From Verrucomicrobiota bacterium (GTDB lineage Bacteria > Verrucomicrobiota > Verrucomicrobiia > Opitutales > Opitutaceae), in NCBI GenBank assembly GCA_023443985.1, contig JAEZSJ010000269.1:1-8569 (forward strand): DNA of 8,569 nt, read 5' to 3'. Below are positions 4,884-8,569 of the stretch, one piece after another. Position 1 is the first letter of the stretch, and every line of letters begins with the position of its first letter. A model generated the notes under the pieces. The model was not told the DNA's origin. It saw only the letters and a list, made by a program, of their open reading frames with translations, and did no database searches. The position numbers and the translations under genes are program-made.

Positions 4884-6389
4884 CTACTTCACCTGCGCCT
4901 GCGGACGGCCCTCGGCCGGCCAGTCGATGTGGAAGAACTCGCCGCGCGGGCGATCGGTGCGCTCGTAGGTGTGCGCGCCGAAAAAGTCGCGCTGCCCCTG
5001 GAGCAGGTTGGCCGGCAGGCGGGCGGCGCGGTAGCTGTCGTAGTACGCGAGCGCCGAGCTGAACGTGGGCGCCGGGATGCCGACCTGCGCGGCGGTGGCG
5101 ACGACGGTGCGCCAGTTGGCCTGCGCCTTCTGCACGGTCTTGTTGAAGTACGGGTCGAGGAGCAGGTTTGCGAGCTTCGGATTCGTGCCGAACGCCTCGG
5201 TGATCTTCTGGAGGAACACGGCGCGGATGATGCATCCGCCCCGCCAGATCTGCGCGATCTTCCCGAAGTTCAGCTTCCAGTTGTACTCCTTCTGCGCCTC
5301 GCGCATGAGCTGGAAGCCCTGCGCGTACGAGCAGATCTTGGAGCAGTAGAGCGCGTCGTGGATGGCCTTGAGGAAGGCGGTCTTGGAGCCCTTGAACTTC
5401 GACTTGGGACCCTTGAGTATCTTGGAAGCCGCGACGCGTTCCTCCTTCACCGCCGAGATGCAGCGGGAGAACACGGCTTCGGCGACGGTCGGCGCGGGCA
5501 CGCCCATGTCGAGCGCGCTGACGCTCGTCCATTTCCCGGTGCCCTTCTGGCCGGCGGTATCGAGGACGATGTCGACGAAGGGCTTCTTCGTCACCGGGTC
5601 GGCCTGCTGGAGGATGTCGGCGGTGATCTCGACGAGGAAGCTGTCGAGCGCGCCCTTGTTCCATTTCGCGAAGACCTTGCCGATCTCGGGCGCCTTCATG
5701 CCGAGCACGCCGCGCATCAAGTCGTAGGCTTCGCAGATCATCTGCATGTCGCCGTACTCGATGCCATTGTGGACCATCTTCACGTAGTGGCCGGCGCCGT
5801 CGGTGCCGATGTAGGTGGAGCACGGCACGCCGCCCTTCACGGGCTTGCCGGGCGCGGCGCCAGCGAGCGGGCGGCCGGTTTTGCGGTCGACCTTGGCGGC
5901 GATGGCGTTCCAGACGGGTTCGAGGAACTTGAAGGCCGCGGGATCGCCGCCGGGCATGAGGGCGGGGCCGAAACGCGCCCCTTCCTCGCCGCCGGAGACG
6001 CCGCTGCCGATGAAGCGAAAACCGGCCTCGCGCAACGCCTTCTCGCGGCGGATCGTGTCGGTCCACTTCGAATTGCCGCCGTCGACGATGATGTCGCCCT
6101 GCTCGAGGAGCGGACGGAGCGAGTCGATCACGGCATCGGTCGCCGCGCCGGCCTGCACCATGATCACGATGCGGCGGGGCTTGGCGAGGGAGGCGACGAA
6201 GTCCTTGAGCTCGGCGAAGCCGACGAGACCGCCGGGCGTGTCCGGGTTTTCGGCGACAAACTGGTCGGTCTTCGCCGCGGTGCGGTTGTAGACCGAGATG
6301 CGGAAGCCGTGGTCGGCGATGTTGAGCGCGAGGTTCTGACCCATCACGGCGAGGCCGATGAGTCCGATTTCGGAGAGTTGTTCGGGCAT
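4884..6389 (-). CDS. gnd: 6-phosphogluconate dehydrogenase (decarboxylating)
   Basis: This 501-residue cytoplasmic enzyme oxidises 6-phosphogluconate to ribulose 5-phosphate and CO2 in the pentose phosphate pathway. The N-terminal Rossmann motif is GLAVMGQNLALN (12-23), and NRT (35-37) after the second strand is typical of NADP+ preference. SGVSGGEEGAR (129-139) binds substrate. The catalytic lysine is K204 in HYVKMVHNGIEYGD, with E211 as its partner acid. IWRGGCIIRA (381-390) and the C-terminal FFGAHTYERTD (469-479) complete the family pattern. It is longer than the roughly 470-residue bacterial norm. About 20 extra residues lie between NAIAAKV and CSTYIG (166-189), a Lys/Gly/Pro-rich loop just before the catalytic helix. 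ATG 6389 puts the Rossmann strand at residue 7. No SD is visible. A clear terminator follows, and the Nudix gene is divergent upstream. Confidence 0.97.
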   Translation of the reverse strand: MPEQLSEIGLIGLAVMGQNLALNIADHGFRISVYNRTAAKTDQFVAENPDTPGGLVGFAELKDFVASLAKPRRIVIMVQAGAATDAVIDSLRPLLEQGDIIVDGGNSKWTDTIRREKALREAGFRFIGSGVSGGEEGARFGPALMPGGDPAAFKFLEPVWNAIAAKVDRKTGRPLAGAAPGKPVKGGVPCSTYIGTDGAGHYVKMVHNGIEYGDMQMICEAYDLMRGVLGMKAPEIGKVFAKWNKGALDSFLVEITADILQQADPVTKKPFVDIVLDTAGQKGTGKWTSVSALDMGVPAPTVAEAVFSRCISAVKEERVAASKILKGPKSKFKGSKTAFLKAIHDALYCSKICSYAQGFQLMREAQKEYNWKLNFGKIAQIWRGGCIIRAVFLQKITEAFGTNPKLANLLLDPYFNKTVQKAQANWRTVVATAAQVGIPAPTFSSALAYYDSYRAARLPANLLQGQRDFFGAHTYERTDRPRGEFFHIDWPAEGRPQAQVK

Positions 6390-6626
6390 GTGGTTCAGGT
6401 TGCGGACGACAGACGGGGAACAGTGGAGACTGACGTGGCGCTGTAGGAGAAAATCGGAGCAGCGAACCTGGCGTGATCCGCGGCCGGAAACAGCGACCGG
6501 GCGCAGACGTTTGCGAGAAAGCGGTGGCGGCGCAAGCGCGCCAGCGGCGGGTGTTGCCGTCGTCGTTGACTACGTCATCCTGCCCGGCGGAGGCGACACG
6601 CTCCGCCCCCGCCACCGCTCTCCACG
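6390..6626. promoter_or_regulatory. Divergent intergenic region between gnd and the Nudix gene
   Basis: These 237 bp must hold the promoters of both divergent genes, but I cannot name a convincing -35/-10 pair for either. On the plus strand TTGACT (6566-6571) is a good -35, but the sequence 17 bp on is GC-rich with no -10. It overlaps a small dyad, TGAC-TAC-GTCA (6567-6577). On the minus strand no pair stands out. No open frame with protein-like composition is seen. Confidence 0.45.
6586..6607 (+). other. Leader hairpin before the Nudix gene
   Basis: GGCGGAG (6586-6592) and CTCCGCC (6601-6607) form a 7-bp stem, extendable by two pairs with one bulge. It lies 19 bp before the Nudix ATG. It could shield or position the start region in the mRNA; in such GC-rich DNA it may also be incidental. 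Confidence 0.3.
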
Positions 6627-7085
6627 ATGAAACACTGGATTCCCGCCCGCACCTATCGCCAGTTTCTCGAGGCCATGCCGATCGCCTGCGTCGATGTCGC
6701 CATCGTGCACCGGGGGGCTGTCCTGCTCGTGCTGCGCAAGGACGCCCCCGCCCGCGGCCAATGGTGGGTGCCCGGCGGCCGCGTCTGGAAGGGCGAGACC
6801 ATGCGCGAGACCGCCATCCGCAAGGCGCGCGACGAGGTCGGGATCGAGTGTCACGTGGGCCCCATTCTGCACACCGCGGAGACTATCTTTCCCGACGGGC
6901 CGGGCGGGGTGGCGGTGCACTCGATCAACACCTGTTTTCTCCTCTACCCGGCCACCGCCCGCGTCCGCCTGCGCCCGGCGCTCGACGCGCACCATGGCGG
7001 GGCCCGCTGGGTGCGCACAATCCCGGCGGGCGTCGATGGCTACGTCGAACATTGCCTCCGCGCGGCCGGGCTCGAGTCCGCCTGA
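6627..7085 (+). CDS. Nudix hydrolase, GDP-mannose mannosyl hydrolase-like
   Basis: This 152-residue protein has the Nudix fold. The overall pattern YRQFLEAMPIACVDVAIV, LLVLRKDAPARGQWWVPGGRVWKGE resembles E. coli GDP-mannose hydrolase (Gmm/NudD), which has the same layout up to VPGGRVxKxE. The Nudix box runs G51-x5-E57-x7-R65-K-A-R-D69-E70-V-G72-I73. It departs from the consensus GX5EX7REUXEEXGU where RE reads RK and the first E of EE is D. GDP-mannose hydrolases are known for altered boxes and an unusual mechanism, so this does not argue for inactivity. Substrate is therefore likely a nucleotide sugar, but other nucleoside diphosphates linked to X are possible. ATG 6627 gives the family N terminus. 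The gene is divergent from gnd and no sugar-nucleotide biosynthesis genes are adjacent. Confidence 0.88.
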   Translation: MKHWIPARTYRQFLEAMPIACVDVAIVHRGAVLLVLRKDAPARGQWWVPGGRVWKGETMRETAIRKARDEVGIECHVGPILHTAETIFPDGPGGVAVHSINTCFLLYPATARVRLRPALDAHHGGARWVRTIPAGVDGYVEHCLRAAGLESA

Positions 7086-7102
7086 GCGGCGGGGGCGCCC
7101 GC

Positions 7103-7128
7103 CCGCCGGCGCCGTTTGCCGCCGGCGG
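7103..7128 (+). terminator. GC hairpin after the Nudix gene
   Basis: CCGCCGGCG (7103-7111) pairs with CGCCGGCGG (7120-7128) over 9 bp around CCGTTTGC. It begins 18 bp after the Nudix stop. No T run follows immediately; TTTT appears only at 7153-7156. It is placed like a terminator but is weak as an intrinsic one. Confidence 0.35.
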
Positions 7129-7236
7129 CCCCATGGGTTCCTGACTCTCTCGTTTTAAGCAGGCACGCGGGGCTTGGCTTCGCCAAACCGCCCGGCGTAA
7201 TCGGGGGCCTTCCCGCATCGTGCCCTTAATGCAGAC

Positions 7237-7254
7237 GCCCAATTCTGGGCTTTT
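7237..7254 (+). terminator. Short terminator-like hairpin in the GH94 leader
   Basis: GCCCA (7237-7241), loop ATTC, TGGGC (7246-7250) and TTTT (7251-7254) have the compact form of an intrinsic terminator, with a short stem. It lies 60 bp before the GH94 start. It could end read-through from the Nudix gene or act as an attenuator if the GH94 promoter lies upstream. CTTAAT (7225-7230), a 4/6 match to a -10, sits just ahead but has no matching -35. Confidence 0.45.
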
Positions 7255-7314
7255 CCGCCAAGGGCGCCGACTGCTTCCCTCGCTTCTCCTTTCCTGCTCA
7301 CACCCACCTGGTTT

Positions 7315-8569
7315 ATGGCTAAATACGGCTACTTCGACGACGCGAACCGCGAGTTCGTGATCACCCGCCCCGACACTCCGCTGCCGTGGCTCAACTACCT
7401 CGGCCAGGACGAGTACTTCGGCATGGTCACCCAGACCGCCGGCGGGTACTCGTTCTGGAAGGACGCCAAGCTCCGCCGCCTCACGCGCTATCGGTACAAC
7501 AACAACCCGATGGATAACGACGGCCGCTTCCTCTACGTGAAGCAGGGCAAGTCCATCTGGAACCCGGGCTGGAAGCCGACCCGCACCAAGCTCGACGCCT
7601 TCGAGTGCCGCCACGGCCTCGGCTACTCCCAGATCACCGGCCGGAAGGACGGCATCGAGGTCGAGCAGCTGATGTTCGTCCCGCCGCAGGAGAACCTCGA
7701 GGTCTGGAAGGTCACCGTCCGCAACAAGACCAGGAAGGCCCAGAAGCTTTCCCTCTTCTCCTACGTTGAGTTCTGCCTCTTCGAGGCCCTCAACGACATG
7801 ACCAACTACCAGCGCACGTATTCGATCGGCGAGGTCGAAGTCGAGAACGGCGCCATCTACCACAAGACCGAATACCGCGAGCGCCGGAACCACTACACCC
7901 TCTTCGGCTGCACCAAGAAGGTCGCCGGCTACGACACCGCCCGCGACGCTTTCGTCGGCGTGCACAACTCCCTCGGCGACCCGAAGGCCGTGCTCGCCGG
8001 CAAGTGCACCAACTCCCGCGCCTACGGGTGGAATCCCATCGGCGCGCACCAGGTCGACCTCACGCTCAAGCCCGGCGCCGAGGAGACCTTCGCGTTCGTC
8101 CTCGCCTACGTCGAGCAGGGCGACCTGCCGAAGTTCGACGCGCCCTTCGTGATCAACAAGGCCAAGGGCCGCGAGATCATGAAGAAGTTCTCCGACCTCG
8201 CCGCCGTCGACGCCGCGTTCGCCGCCGTCAAGCAGCGCTGGGAGGACCTGCTCTCCATCTACCAGGCCACCAAGGTCCCCAACGAGCACCTCCAGCGCAT
8301 GGTCAACACCTGGAACCAGGCGCAGTGCATGGCCACCTTCAACCTCTCCCGCTCCGCCTCCGGCTATGAGACCGGCATCGGCCGCGGCATGGGCTACCGC
8401 GACTCCAACCAGGACATCCTCGGCTTCGTCCACCTCCTGCCCCAGCGCGCCCGCCAGCGTATCCTCGACATCGCGTCGACCCAGCTCTCCGACGGCACCT
8501 GCTTCCACCAGTACCAGCCGCTCACCAAGAAGGGCAACGCCGACATCGGCGGCGGCTTCAACGACGACC
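7315..8569 (+). CDS. GH94 cellobiose phosphorylase, 3' end cut by window
   Basis: The frame is open from ATG 7315 to the window edge, giving 418 residues, about half of a family protein of roughly 800. GH94 enzymes are inverting phosphorylases; cellobiose phosphorylase converts cellobiose and phosphate to glucose and glucose 1-phosphate, saving ATP. The N-terminal beta-sandwich domain is recognisable (FVITRPDTPLPWLNYLG, 14-30; YNNNPMDNDGRFLY, 62-75). The catalytic barrel begins after about residue 310 with NTWNQAQCMATFNLSR, then GMGYRDSNQDILGF containing R362, D363 and D367, the conserved sugar-binding motif, and HQYQPLTKKGNADIGGGFND. The general-acid aspartate lies past the window end, so catalytic completeness cannot be judged. 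There is no signal peptide, so it acts in the cytoplasm on imported disaccharide. Cellobiose is favoured over cellodextrin or chitobiose by overall sequence resemblance, not proof. No SD is visible; a pyrimidine-rich leader precedes it. Confidence 0.93.
   Translation, partial: MAKYGYFDDANREFVITRPDTPLPWLNYLGQDEYFGMVTQTAGGYSFWKDAKLRRLTRYRYNNNPMDNDGRFLYVKQGKSIWNPGWKPTRTKLDAFECRHGLGYSQITGRKDGIEVEQLMFVPPQENLEVWKVTVRNKTRKAQKLSLFSYVEFCLFEALNDMTNYQRTYSIGEVEVENGAIYHKTEYRERRNHYTLFGCTKKVAGYDTARDAFVGVHNSLGDPKAVLAGKCTNSRAYGWNPIGAHQVDLTLKPGAEETFAFVLAYVEQGDLPKFDAPFVINKAKGREIMKKFSDLAAVDAAFAAVKQRWEDLLSIYQATKVPNEHLQRMVNTWNQAQCMATFNLSRSASGYETGIGRGMGYRDSNQDILGFVHLLPQRARQRILDIASTQLSDGTCFHQYQPLTKKGNADIGGGFNDD

Noticed and set aside
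4872..6446. 524-codon open frame on the plus strand opposite gnd
   Set aside because: Covers gnd almost exactly; its low-complexity composition reflects gnd codon bias. No family motif.
7174..7203. TTGGCT (7174) with GTAATC (7197) as a GH94 promoter; also the TTGGC-TTC-GCCAA stem as a riboswitch element
   Set aside because: The -10 match is poor, and the small stem has no further conserved architecture of any riboswitch class I know.
6925..8508. 527-codon minus-strand frame opposite the GH94 gene
   Set aside because: The plus strand encodes an unmistakable GH94 protein; the antisense product has no recognisable motif.

Overview
The window is GC-rich, densely coded DNA from a bacterial chromosome. 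It carries eight genes: seven complete and one cut off by the right edge. High GC, no recognisable Shine-Dalgarno sequence in front of any gene, an exported RraA-like protein, a GpsA with a variant nucleotide-binding motif, and NrfHA next to a cellobiose phosphorylase together suggest a fermentative, plant-polymer-using Verrucomicrobiota member (Opitutaceae-like). This placement is inference from protein flavour, not a phylogenetic result. No mobile element, CRISPR array, rRNA or tRNA was seen.

Layout, left to right. (1) 112-957 (+): RraA-family protein with a signal peptide. (2) 1109-2113 (+): gpsA, glycerol-3-phosphate dehydrogenase. (3) 2114-2249: a compact regulatory region with a perfect 9-bp hairpin, then directly an FNR/DNR-type box (TTGAC-N4-ATCAA) placed as expected for a class II activated promoter. 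(4) 2250-2702 and 2808-4229 (+): nrfH and nrfA, the quinol-linked nitrite-to-ammonia reductase. They are separated by an unusual 72-nt stretch with no A. (5) A strong hairpin at 4279-4306 between convergent genes. (6) 4357-4719 (-): a 120-residue three-helix membrane protein of unknown function. (7) 4884-6389 (-): gnd, 6-phosphogluconate dehydrogenase, with a clear intrinsic terminator. (8) A 237-bp divergent intergenic region. (9) 6627-7085 (+): a Nudix hydrolase of the GDP-mannose hydrolase type. (10) 7315 to the window end (+): GH94 cellobiose phosphorylase, 3' truncated.

How the genes work together. nrfHA forms one functional unit: NrfH takes electrons from the membrane quinol pool and passes them to NrfA, which reduces nitrite to ammonium. 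The FNR-like site predicts induction without oxygen. The other genes are central metabolism (gnd, gpsA), sugar-nucleotide or nucleotide hydrolysis (Nudix) and phosphorolytic cellobiose use. They look like independent transcription units, not one operon.

I found no convincing wholly new multi-gene system. The most useful leads are the CxxCH (not CxxCK) catalytic heme motif of NrfA, the FNR-box geometry with its abutting hairpin, the exported RraA-like protein, the A-free nrfH-nrfA spacer, and the SD-less pyrimidine-rich leaders.
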